Below are positions 52,111 to 62,565 of a DNA stretch of 64,000 nucleotides, one piece after another. Source of the stretch: Porphyra umbilicalis (Eukaryota; Rhodophyta; Bangiophyceae; Bangiales; Bangiaceae); NCBI GenBank assembly GCA_002049455.2, contig KV918870.1, forward strand, positions 124,001 to 188,000, read 5' to 3'. Under the pieces are notes generated by a model. That model did no database searches. It was given only the letters and a program-made list of their open reading frames with translations, and was not told where the DNA came from. Both the position numbers and the translations under genes were made by a program. Each line of letters opens with the position of its first letter. Position 1 is the stretch's first letter.

Positions 52111-54314
52111 TGCGTCTCGTAGCGCGGCAGGCTATAGTACATGAAGGTACGGTGGTGCATTGCGCTGTCTTTTTTGCGGAGCCATCCGCCGGAAGGCGAC
52201 CCTTGAGATGATGTACCACAAACGAGTGAGCCACGTCCGCATGGGCCGCCACCTCGCTTGCTCACAGCTCGTATTCGAAGACGTTTGCGACCCAGGAGTC
52301 TGCTGTAGAGGGCTAGAACTTGAGTTCCGCGGGTGCCCGCCGGTAGGAGGGGTAACGGCGGGTACGGGAGAAGTGGGACAAGGAGCAAGTCTCTCAACGC
52401 ACCCCGCAGCAGCCCCAAATCTAGTACCTCGTCAGAAGTGGGCACCGCCGCAGCACACAACGCAAAAGGCACCCGAGCGACAGCTCTTTCGCAGCCGTCC
52501 TCTGCCACCACACATCGGCTGCCTGGCGCGCCGCGGGCCGAGCTGGCACCACCAGCTTCAGCGATCGGCGGCGCTCCGCCGACCCCAGAGTCTGGCTCTA
52601 GAGCTCCCGTCGGAGCTCCCGTCTCCTGCCCACACCGCCCTTTCGCAACGCAATCTCGGTCTGCTGCGGCTTATTAACGCCGATATGGTAGCCGTGTACT
52701 GGGCGGGGGTGGCCTCGCTGTCCTCCGGCTAGCCCCTCTTGATGCCAATGGTGCTTAGTCTCTCGTTAGGAACGCGCAGCACATAGCAACATCGCGGTCT
52801 GTCTTCAGGGTCCGAGAGACTTTCCGACGCTTATTTCCTCAGAACGTAAGCAGGCTAGCGCCCTGCCACTGCCTGAAGCGCGTCGGTCGCCCCACATTTG
52901 GCCTTTTCGCCAATTACGCGCCACCATTTCTTCATGTGGGAGCGGTCACACGACCAGGAGACCACTTTCCTTGTGGACGCAGCGGCGTTCGCCGCCGTCT
53001 TGCTGCCCCATCTACCTTTCTCACTTCCCCGTATCCCTCCTTCCGCCCCGCCTGTCACCCTCTCACACATTTTCGATGTGCAGCTCTCGTGCCGCAACGA
53101 GATGGTTCTCTCTTCTGGTAGTCGCAGGTCTTTACTATTGAGACAGTGCGACTGAGGCTTCGACAAGCACCGTCATCCATACGTCCACGACGCCCTGTTC
53201 GGGATTCAGCTGCTCGGCAGCACGAAGGAGGAAAGCTACGACCGATACGTCGGCCTCTTTTATTGATTGACCCGCGATGCTCTCTGTGCCGCCTGTCGAC
53301 GAAAGCGCTCAACTGCAACAGGCACAGGCGCTCTCTCTCAGACTCCAGGAATCCCAGGGCCATGCTCTTGGGCCCGCATATTTGTGGCAGCTGTCCGGTC
53401 TACCTGGTACCGTTGACTCCGGCGCGGTTCTGGGACGGCACAAGAGCGCCGAAGCTTCCTTATACTGAAGGACTGCTCTCGCCTCCTCAGCGAGGGAGAC
53501 AACTGTCACCGCGCTATGTCTGTCACAGTGGTAGCTCTTGTTTGCAAACGTGCCTCTCCAGCTCGTAGAAACCCCTGCACACGGGCCTCCTGGCGCCCAC
53601 ATCTCCTTCGAAGACGCGTGACGCTCACTCCTGTGCTGTCTCGCCATCGCACGCGTCCTCATGGGCTCCGTACCCTTCTGTAGAAAGAGCACCAGCTGCA
53701 CAGGCGTTCATTCAGAGCGCTACGCGCGATCCGCTGACCATACAGCGTGCACCTGCGTGGTCTCGTGGTATAGGCGGCCACCGCCTGCTGTTTCCTATGA
53801 GAAGCCCTGCTTCTGCTCTGGCATTTCCGAATGCATCGTCGTCACCGTTCTGGATAGGCTCACGCGACCAGGTCTTGGCGCTTTCGAACAGTTGCCGCTG
53901 GCGGTCAAGCTGTTGCCGCCTTGCATGCGTGGGCCCACTCAGGTGCATCAGAGAGTCCGCCTGTCGTCTGGAGCGCTGTGTGTCGGTCAGGCGCTCTTGG
54001 GGCCTCCTTGAAGCCCACAGTCTCACATACCATGGCGAATTGCGTGGCACCGCGACTGGGACTGCCTCGGCAGCAAATCCATGTGTGCAGCTGCGCATTA
54101 CGCTCGCAGTGCGTTATGGAATGCTTTGGCCGCTCAAGCCTCCCAAAGCCATGCGGTCTACTTCTTGTTCCAGGGCTTCCTCTGACTTGTGCGCACTCAC
54201 CACGCACGTTATTAGGGGGGGCCACAACCACAAACTTGGCCTTATCCACCCCGGTATCTGGTAGAGAGTCGGCTGTGACTTGGCCTACTGCACCTGGAAG
54301 GTGGGACCCTGACT
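52111..54314. other. No gene recognised
   Basis: Open frames on both strands are short and match nothing I know. The base composition is intermediate. It probably belongs to decayed mobile elements bordering the transposase that follows. Confidence 0.5.
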
Positions 54315-55430
54315 GTGTGCTCGACGAAGACGACTGGCAACATGGTCTTTGACGACACGGCGCGCATGCTGGCGGTGTCGTGGGTGCGGTTTGAGGGATT
54401 TACCAAGAAGGAGGCTGCACGACGCCTCGCCTGCCATGGATTGACGGTGCAGGGATGGGCCAGCGCCTATATCGCGTCGGGCGAGTGGTGGCCTGACCCG
54501 GTTTTGCGAAACCGGCATGCGGACAACGTCATCTACGACTCCCATTTTCTTCGAGCCGTGATCGCTGTTATCCTGTCGGACCCGTAGCAGCTGATAGGTG
54601 GAAAAAAGGATGTCTTCGCATTTTCGTCCACCCTCCCTGGCTACCGCGACTCCTGCAAGACGTCTATCGGCACGCTCGACCGATTCCTACGCGCTACCGG
54701 TTTTACCTACCGCCGGTTGTACCGAATGTGCAGGGAGCGCGACCAAGATGGCCGCGTGGCTCTTGCGCGCGTCTTGACAGCTATTCCTCTGCGGTACATC
54801 GTCTCCTTTGACGAAACGCACAAAGATGGGGCAGATATGCGGAGACGGCGCGGCAGGTGGTTGCGCGGAATGCGCTATGATTTACTCTCTCGGGCTGAAA
54901 AGAACATGCTTCGGACTTCAACAATGATGGCAGTATCCTACGAGACGCGCGGCATCCACTGTGTGACGACACCAACACCCCCGGCGCAGAACTCGGACGA
55001 CTGGCTCATCTTCCTCGGGGGGCTGCTGCCGACGATGAACGAGTTCGTTCTGGGGTTGCCTTGGGCGCTTCAGCCCGAAAAGTGCGTCCTACTCTATGAC
55101 AATGCGCCCATCTACTCGGCTGAAGCGGACGCATGCATTGCGGCGGCGGGTGTCTTCCCTCTGCGGCTGCCTCCCAACAGCCCGAATTTCCAACCAATCG
55201 AGGAGCTGTTCAGTGAGCTTTCGAGCTTGTTAAAGACGATGCATCACGCCTTCCCGGGGGAGCCAGACGCCCTACGCCACGCTCTGGCGATTGCTGCCTT
55301 GACGGCAAAAAGCATAGGCACGCACTTTGAGCATTGTCTTATGGAAGCCGTCCGAAACATGCCGGAGCTGGCTGGCCCGGACGGGCCGTGGAGAGAGGCC
55401 TTCGAGCCGTTGCCAATGGAGCGAGAGTAG
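54315..55430 (+). pseudogene. IS630/Tc1-mariner superfamily transposase with one in-frame TAG
   Basis: Full-length frame of 371 codons. The N-terminal helix-turn-helix region reads FDDTARMLAVSWVRFEGFTK, then KEAARRLACHGLTVQGW. The DDE core has SFDETHKDGADMRRRRGRWL (first Asp), CVLLYDNAPIYSAEADACIA (second Asp) and RLPPNSPNFQPIEELFSEL (Glu). From the second Asp to the first Glu there are 33 residues, close to the 34 of Tc1 and IS630. The same frame is open throughout except for TAG at 54585-54587, between AVILSDP and QLIGGKKD. It is therefore either a very recent pseudogene or depends on read-through. A second ORF (55529-56614) runs toward it from the other strand. I found no terminal inverted repeats with confidence. 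Confidence 0.8.
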
Positions 55431-55528
55431 AGCATCGTAGCGTGGGTGAGTGAAATACGCCAAGACCCGTTTATTGTCGAAGGTGCATAATGATACAAAG
55501 ACAAGGACACGGCGCCGCCGACAAACGC

Positions 55529-56614
55529 TCAACGCCGGGAAGACGCCCAACGAGTGACTGTGTCAACCAAGCCAGCAGGGAGGTCCCCAATGGACGAGTG
55601 GTCCTCTCCGGCGTCTCCCCACTTACTCAAAATGAGCGCCGCCACAGCCGTTAAGGCCAAAGATGACCCCGACACGTTGTGCCCCCGGACAAACTGGGCC
55701 TCCATACCCGCTCGCGCCTTGCCGACAAAGCCGCTTCTATCAGTCGAAGGGCTTGGCCCATAAACGAAGACGCCGAGGCTCTCGGAAAGCTCCACTGGTC
55801 CGAGGCGGTTGATCGCGACGTCTTCATTAGACGCCGATGCCAATCCAGGACCCCCGCGCATCTCAGCTACCATCAATTGGTTCTCTCCCACCCGACCGAC
55901 TCGCGGTGCCGGGGTGCTGGCCCCAGCCACCCCAGGCTGGCCCGTAGACCCATTGCGAAGGTTGTGCGCGTCCCTATGCAAGGAGAACGACGAAACCGAG
56001 ATAGGCAAACACACAGGCGATATAGTTAGTTCCCGATTGAAGCTGTCTCTCGTGGCTGGAAAACGCGAAGAAAGGGAGTACAATACAGTCAAGGCAACGG
56101 GGGAGGAGACACCGCCAACATATAACCAAACCGACCCAACTGGTCCACTCAGCATGCTCATTAACGCGCCAATGCGGTCCACGTGGCTTTTGTGCTTAGT
56201 TGCGCTTGCCTTCTCAAGCCGCTTGTGAAGCCCATGTCGAACCACATCTGAGTTCGGGATCTCTCCAGGAGCCAACTCTTTAAACTCGATGCCAGCCTGC
56301 ATTGCTCCAGCTAACAGCAAGGCGGTGTTCTCATTCATGCCCCCCGAAATCCCACCCGCATAGGCCTTATGGTAGGCAACTCCAAAAGGGTTGGTCACGA
56401 GAGCCGCTCGTGCGTGCGGCCCTGTCAGCGCGTCCGCCACACGGGTCATGGAGGCAGCTCGGGCCGCCGGGGGTAGGCTTGTTACGTCTGTTCGCAGCGC
56501 CGCCTTCTTTCGAAAGGCGACGGCCTCGCCCCTGTCTGCTTTCAGGGCTGCTGCACGGCGTGCCGACTCTGCCTCGCGCTCGAGATGCACGGGCTGCGTC
56601 TTGCTACACACCAT
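55529..56614 (-). CDS. Unrecognised ORF convergent with the transposase
   Basis: A 361-codon minus-strand frame starts MVCSKTQPVHLEREAESARR; the frame is open further upstream (TRFEPRF), so the start is uncertain. The first half is Ala/Arg-rich and helical. A stretch of about 60 residues (VWLYVGGVSSPVALTVLYSL to SFSLHR) looks like translated intron: it ends in a pyrimidine-rich TTCTCCTTGCATAG acceptor. The tail has SLALTAVAALILSKWGDAGE. No domain is recognised. A CAATAAAC word about 60 bases after the stop could serve as poly(A) signal. Its position 98 bases from the transposase stop suggests a two-gene transposon, by inference. Confidence 0.4.
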   Translation of the reverse strand: MVCSKTQPVHLEREAESARRAAALKADRGEAVAFRKKAALRTDVTSLPPAARAASMTRVADALTGPHARAALVTNPFGVAYHKAYAGGISGGMNENTALLLAGAMQAGIEFKELAPGEIPNSDVVRHGLHKRLEKASATKHKSHVDRIGALMSMLSGPVGSVWLYVGGVSSPVALTVLYSLSSRFPATRDSFNRELTISPVCLPISVSSFSLHRDAHNLRNGSTGQPGVAGASTPAPRVGRVGENQLMVAEMRGGPGLASASNEDVAINRLGPVELSESLGVFVYGPSPSTDRSGFVGKARAGMEAQFVRGHNVSGSSLALTAVAALILSKWGDAGEDHSSIGDLPAGLVDTVTRWASSRR

Positions 56615-56824
56615 GAAGCGGGGCTCGAAGCGCGTCTTCTCTTTTTGACGATAGACAGCCGACCTGTTTGAGTCCGTCGTAGGGTGAAGGCCTTCGTCAA
56701 AGACATGGTATGGGGAAGATGTCCCTCCTCAAAGCACAGTGTACAGCTGTGCAGCACCAGTAGCGGATGTCCAATAGCAATGATCAGCGAGTGACAATGA
56801 CAGTGCCACGAGAGTCAGTATCTG

Positions 56825-57271
56825 TCACCGAACGACGAAGCGAGAGAAAATAAGCTGTACAAGACACGAGAAATAGACATCCCAACCGCAACAGAAAAAA
56901 GAAATGGAAACGCACACTGCAGTCTTCGGGCAAGTTTTCTTAGTAGCATTAGAGCATGGACAATGCTCGGTCCGAAACTCGACGGGGACGGTCGGGCTGG
57001 ACAGGCACTCGCGGCTCCGAGCGCCGCACGTGCCGCCGTTGTGCTTATCGTGCGAAAACCGCTTGCGGTACCCGCAAATCGAGCACGCCTGACCCGAGTG
57101 GGACTCCGCCTCCTCCCCACCCGATCCATCGTCAGCCGGAGCACCCCCGCCCAGCTGCGGAGCCCCCGCAGACCCAATCGAGGACAGCGGTGTGGAGCAC
57201 CCAGAACCCGCCGCATCGGTTGTCCCGACGGGGCTTACGCGAACCGGTGTCACCGCATCGTCAGTCACCAT
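56825..57271 (-). CDS. ORF with a small Cys/His zinc-finger-like motif
   Basis: From ATG 57271 the frame has a Ser/Gly-rich start, then ACSICGYRKRFSHDKHNGG followed by TCGARSREC, i.e. C-x2-C-x7-H-x2-H-x4-C-x6-C, then EFRTEHCPC. The last 40 residues turn hydrophobic and Phe/Cys-rich and are probably intronic or untranslated. It lies upstream of the 361-codon ORF on the same strand and may be its first exon. Such motifs often bind DNA; function is unknown. Confidence 0.4.
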   Translation of the reverse strand: MVTDDAVTPVRVSPVGTTDAAGSGCSTPLSSIGSAGAPQLGGGAPADDGSGGEEAESHSGQACSICGYRKRFSHDKHNGGTCGARSRECLSSPTVPVEFRTEHCPCSNATKKTCPKTAVCVSISFFCCGWDVYFSCLVQLIFSRFVVR

Positions 57272-57509
57272 CGGGCACGTTGGTACGGACCAGTTTCAGG
57301 TGTGGAACCACGACGCTGGCGCGAATCCGCTGGGAGCGGCAGGGGAAGAGGACGGCGCGACGACGTCGGTGCCGGACGGAACTGGGACGTCACTGACGCA
57401 CAAATTTTGAATTTCGACCGTCTGGGACACCTATCGCAGCTGAATCGTACTGCTTCCGGGTCATTGTGAGAGAGGGGGGGCCCCGGGGGGCTCAGCGAAC
57501 AGCCACCCC

Positions 57510-57785
57510 CCACGCCGCATAATGCGCCACGAGAGGCGGCATGGCGCAAAATTCAGTTTGAGCAGGCCGTCGACGTGCAGACATGGATCGCGGGAGCGCG
57601 CATCGAGCGCACGCCTCTGTTGAGAACGCCACTGAGGTGGGGGGGGCGAGGGTATGCAGTCCGGACCCCTCATGGATGCCGTTTCAGCCGGAACGGTGGC
57701 CAAATTGCGCTTGGGACGAGGGGGGGGGGGCGGAGACGTGTAATCGCTCTCATAGCAGCCATTGAGCCAGGCGCGCCCCTCCGAC
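57510..57785 (+). repeat. Repeat R, left arm, copy 2
   Basis: It matches the minus strand of 45247-45600. It encodes VDVQTWIAGARIERTPLL where copy 1 has DDVATWVAGSRIDPAPLS. The bases CCATTGAGCCAGGCGCGCCC at about 57770 show the unoccupied hAT target. It ends at CTCCGAC (57779-57785), which is repeated at 60266-60272. Confidence 0.75.
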
Positions 57786-57952
57786 GAACCTTGGTAATAC
57801 TAGCATTGATCAGGGTCCATCAAAGCTGCATCAAAGCTATCTAGAATATTTAAGTGGACCGGGAGAGTAAACGCAGTGGCAGCTTCCTTGACCAATGAGA
57901 GCCTCTGATTTCATATATATGCACCCTCGTTTTCAGCCCCACTGCGGGGGGG

Positions 57953-57998
57953 ACTGGACCATCCAGGCGCACGTCGACGTGCGCCTGGATGGTCCAGT
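57953..57998. repeat. Perfect 46-bp palindrome without spacer
   Basis: Each 23-base arm begins ACTGGACCATCCAGGCGCAC and the arms meet at the centre of GTCGAC (57973-57978). There is no mismatch and no loop. Confidence 0.95.
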
Positions 57999-58214
57999 GA
58001 CGCGTCAGGGTACAGTACGAAGAAAGGCACTCCCCCCCCTGCCGCCTGCCCCCCCGTTGCCGCCCCCCCGCCCCCCCGCCGCCCGCCCCCCCGCCGCCCG
58101 CCCCCCCCGCCGCCTGCCCCCTCCGTTGCCGCCTGCAACCCGCCGCGCTGCTTCCCCCCCCCAGCTGCAACCGCTGCCTGTCAGGGCCGCCCAGCCCCCT
58201 GCTTGCGGCGCCCG

Positions 58215-58241
58215 CCTGGCCTGGCCTGGCCTGGCCTGGCC
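58215..58241. repeat. CTGGC pentamer microsatellite
   Basis: About five perfect CTGGC units in the low-complexity interior of the 2.48 kb insert. Confidence 0.85.
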
Positions 58242-59668
58242 ACCGCCACCGCCGCGGCCGCCGCCGCTGCCGCCGTCGCTACTCCCTGCTGTCGGTTGCC
58301 TCTGTCAGTAGCCTCTCTCCCCAGCTTCCGCCGCTGCTCGGCCGCTGGCGCAGCCGGTGTGCCACTTCCACGTCACTACCGCTTCCCGGCCGCCGCCCGG
58401 TCGCCCCCGCTGCTGCATCCTTCCCCCTGCTGCCGCTAGCTTCAGCGCCCGTCATCCCCGCCGCCGCCACTCCGCGGTCGCCACTGTCGCCAGCCCCCTC
58501 CTCCCCTTCAGCTGCTGCCTGGCCGCCGCCGCTGCCCGCGTGCTGCTCCTCCCGCTCGCTGTTGCTGCTCCTGTTGACTACCATCTGCGTTGGGGGTTGT
58601 ATTACTTTGTGTGCTTGCTGAGGGACCTGGGGGGTGTAGGGACCGACTCTCAGATGCTGGGCAGCAGGTTGTGGGCTGCGGGAGGTTGGGAGGCTGTTGT
58701 CAGATTCTGTCATGTTGAGGGGTAAAAATGAACACGAAGAAGTCGCCTGTGCGCTTAGCCACCTATACCACTGTTCATAGCGCAGTCGATAGACCCAGGA
58801 AAGACGGAGAAAAAAATTGGCGTTACTCATGTATTCTGAAGAAGTGTCATCCGCACCCCCCGCCTGGACCGATTTGGGGTCCCTGAGAGAGCAATCTGGA
58901 TCGGACCTACGTTGGTTCGCACGACATGTCATAGTGACACATGGGTCTTGTACCTTTTTCTCTCAGTCCTGTCTGGACCTATTGAGGGTGCTGGGAACGT
59001 TGATGGTACTGGCTAAGGTCGCAAACACTTCCTTCCTGTTGTTTTCTATACCCCAAAAATTCCACATGAGAGGTCACACAGCATCCCACCAGGAGCCCAC
59101 CGCAGCAGCGCCACGCTTTCTCGACGAGACCAGACACACCCACCAGCAGCTCCGCACACCCCTTGGTAACAGACACAGCATCTACCGTGGCAGGCGCCTC
59201 CCCACCACCACCAGGACCGCCCCTGTCGCCACGGCACGGCGCCATCGCCGCCGCCGACGGGCCTGCAACACAGGTCCCCGTGTGGCGGCGCATGGGTGGC
59301 GCGCCCCAGGCATGCCACAGCGGCGACCGCTGCCGCGGCGACGGCGACGGCAGCCAGAGCGACGGCAGAGGCGGCGGAGGCAGGAGCAACGGGGCGGCGG
59401 TGGCAGGGGTGGCAACGGGGGCAGCGGCGGCGTCACCCCCACCACGACTGCAGCGGCAGCCCGCGCGACAACCGGGGCGGTGGCGACAGGAAGGCGCCGC
59501 AGCGGCGGCCGAGCCGCGGTTGCGGCGGCGGCGGCGGGAGCGGTGCCGGTGGCGGGCGCAGCGCCGCAGCGGCGGCCGAGCCACGGCGGTGTGGGAGGCG
59601 GCGGCGGCCGCCACGGTGACGCACAGGCGTGCGGCGGCGGCGGCGGCAGCGGTGGCGGCGGCGGCGGA

Positions 59669-59734
<66 letters not shown>

Positions 59735-60265
59735 TGCGACAGTGCCCGTGCCGGGGGCGGGCGCGGCTCCGCAGCGGCGGCCGAGCCACGGTGGCGTAGG
59801 AGGCGGCGGTGGTGGTGGCGGGGTGAGCGTGGCACCGAAGCGGCGGCCCAGCCGCGGCGGCGGCGGCAGCGTCGGGGGCGGGGGCGGGGGCGGCGCCGCA
59901 GCGGCGGCTGCCGTCTCGGCGACGGCAACGGCAACGGCACCCAGAGCGATGGCCAAGGAGACAGTAGCGGTGGGGGTGGCGGCAGGGGTGATGGGGTCGG
60001 CGGGGGCGGCGGGCGTAGCGGAGGTGGTGGGGGTGGCGGGGGGGAAAGGGATTGGTGGCGAGGGTGGACGGAGCGGCTGGTCGGGCTGCGGCTCCCAGGG
60101 GGGTGATTGGGCAGGGTCCCGAAAACGGCTGTGAGCGCCGCCAGACGGCCCGACAGACTGGGCCTCGAAGGCGCCATGACGTGTCAATTACAGCCAATCA
60201 GATGCCTGCGTCAGACTGGCCTCAGCTTTGACGCACCCTGATCAATGCTAGAGTTTCCTGTCTTG

Positions 60266-60735
60266 CTCCGACAGGCTGCACGTCGCCGAATGATCACCCA
60301 ACAGACCGCAACAGACGTCCAACACCACACAATCTGTCACATTTTGGCGACAACGCGGTGTGCGACAGCCGCGGCGACTGCCGGCGCGTCCAGCCCGAAC
60401 GCGAATGACGACGATCGGATTCATGAGCGGATCTGGGCTGCCAGTCTCTTCGAAAACCTCGTTGACGATCGAATCACAAGTTCCATTGCAATCGACCCTG
60501 AACGCGACAGCAGAACACGCTGAGCAAATTGAGGCCAATCATCCTGTGGTATTTGATTGTACGAACTTAAGGCTCACAGGAACATCCGGCTTTCCACCTG
60601 GCTTGAGCGCCGATGCATCGCTGGATCTTCCTGGAACCGACGCCGCTGGTTTCTGGCACACGGCGTGTCGCGCGGCAGTCAAATTGGCAGTGGGCCCGCC
60701 ACACCAGTTTGTGATGACGAGGTCGCCGTTGAAGT
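60266..60735 (+). repeat. Repeat R, right arm, copy 2
   Basis: It matches the minus strand of 25520-26016 at about 85% by eye. It contains the frame with HHTICHILATTRCATA and IDPERDSRTR ending at 60523, and a second overlapping frame (60360-60782) also conserved in copy 1. Confidence 0.75.
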
Positions 60736-61925
60736 TGCACATTAGCGGTTTGCTGGGAGGTTTGAAATTCCCTGGCCTTTAGGACAGGGTGCTCTCAAAG
60801 TGTAGTGATGCACACATATACTTAGATCACGGGACTTGCTCTCCGTTTCAGAGGTGGCAGTCTGCAGTCGTGTCCTCAGAGATCTGAGGGCGTGTCAGCG
60901 TTGGAAGGGTCGCGATGACGCTAAAAGCGAATAGAGTTATGTGGCTGAGAAGGACAGTCCTGTCACAAGGGCCACAGGGCCCGGACGGCGCCAACCCCCC
61001 TGCCCCCCCCCACCGCCCCGAGTTGCGCGCGGCGACCGCGCGCAGCGACTTCCGAGGGCTCGACGCGCCCGCGATGACCCGCGGGTGATCGTGCCTGCGC
61101 GCCGGCTTCTGTTTCGGCGGCTCGTCGGCGGTTTCTGACGCCATCTAGCGGCGCGGTGAAAGGCGCCCCGTCGCGCGGCAATCGGTCCCACCCGCCGGCC
61201 CGTACGCCGCGTCGGCCGCCCCGCCCGCCGTGCGCTGGTGCGCTGCGCGGCGAAGTGACAGTCCCTTCCGTGAGCGTCAGGCGACGCCGGCGGGCCGCCG
61301 CCGTTGCGGTGGCGGCGGCGGCGGCACCCCTTTCTCCGCCCCACGCTCCCCCCGTTACGGCAGCGTGGCTGTACGAGCCCCAGTGCGCGCTCGCGGCTAT
61401 GGAGTTGGCCGGCGTGCCCGGTGTCGAGGCGTCGCCGAGCGCGCCACCGCCCTGAAGGCCAGGGTATTGCACGCACGTGCCTGGAATCACCACGTGGGCA
61501 GTCTCTTTTGCCACGACGTCAATTTAGCACCACTTGTCCGTGAAATAAGTGACATGTCGGTGTCACTGTTGGTTTCCGCCGACTGACGGGTTTTTTGTGA
61601 TACGACTGTACTGATGGGGATTTTCCTCCCGCCTACACCATGGAAAGACGACATGGTGTTGTGGAAGGACTCACAGAAGCAGCGGGAGGCAGCCCACAAA
61701 AGTTTCACAGTACGGCTGTCCAACGGCTGCCCCCCAACTGGTAGTGAAGCGCAAGCGGGCGCCCCTTGACATCCGGGCTCGCCGTATCCTGCTCGTTGTC
61801 TTGCGGTGCTCATGTCAGTGCAATGAGCTTCAGTCAACCGCCAAACGAAAGTCTTGCACTATAGTTTGTGCCCAAAAACTGGCCCATTTAACGGGGTTCC
61901 GTAAAAACGGCTGCGTCGAAAAGAG
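60736..61925. other. No gene recognised
   Basis: A transition from repeat-derived sequence to GC-rich DNA. Arg/Pro-rich frames at 60937-61514 occur on both strands and look like composition only. Confidence 0.5.
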
Positions 61926-62448
61926 TCAAAACGGCGCGCGTGTCGCCGTCGCCTGTGCCGCCTGCCCGACGCGGCGCTCGATCGGGGGGACGGGGGGACG
62001 GGGGGACGGGTCCGCCGCCGCCCTCCCGGTCGGCGGCGGCGGTGATGTGCAGGACGGCGGGCGGAGACGATCCGGCGGCGGGTCCGCCGCGAGCAGCAGC
62101 GCCGCCGACCGTGGCGCCGCAGCCGCCGCGCCCGCGTCCAGCAGCGCGGGCGACACAACCCCGCGAGCAGCGGCAGCAGCCGCGCCACGTGCGGCAGCAG
62201 CGCCGACGGGCGGTCGGCGAGCGCCGCGGTGGCGGTGGTGACGACCATCACGCCCGTCGAGTGCGTCGGGTGGGTGAGGGAGACGGCGCGGCCACAGGGG
62301 GACGGGTGGGAAGCGGGGAACCACAGGGGCTGACGACGGTCGGGACGCCAACACGAGGACCAACAGAGGCCGGAGGCCGGCAGCACGCTCGGCGACAAGC
62401 TCAGCCCCACGGTCGGGTCCACGGCCGTCACACCGAGCCAGGCGACTA
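61926..62448 (-). CDS. Possible HEAT/ARM-like C-terminal fragment
   Basis: The minus-strand text VTTATAALADRPSALLPHVA then RLLPLLAG has helical-repeat spacing. After a one-base shift near 62165 it continues VVSPALLDAGAAAAAPRSAA to a stop at 61926. The upstream part (MVVAWLGVTAVDPTVG) is not family-like. It could equally be chance at this GC content. Confidence 0.22.
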
Positions 62449-62565
62449 CCATCAGGGAAAAAAAAACACGCCACGCCGCACGACGCACACAACCACACAC
62501 GCTCGTGGCGAGGTCCCGTCAGCCCACATGCGTCCCGGAACCGCCCCCCCCCCCCCCATCCCCGG

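Larger units (their letters stand above)
57786..60265. mobile_element. 2.48 kb inverted-repeat insert in repeat R copy 2
   Basis: It is flanked by the direct repeat CTCCGAC (57779-57785 and 60266-60272), taken as a 7-bp target duplication (8 bp with one mismatch). Inverted ends share CTAGCATTGATCAGGGT, then CATCAAAGCTG or CGTCAAAGCTG (from 57800, and backward from 60254); the outermost 14 bases are poorly matched. Copy 1 of R lacks this DNA, which confirms the insertion. The interior has no credible gene: long GGC/GCC runs (about 59630-59745), Pro/Ala-coding low complexity, a CTGGC pentamer array and a perfect palindrome. A non-autonomous DNA transposon is the likely class; the superfamily is unclear. 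Confidence 0.65.

Noticed and set aside
58979-60187. 402-codon minus-strand frame with long poly-Ala
   Set aside because: It is generated by GGC/GCC runs inside the 2.48 kb insert, and is open on both strands in several frames.
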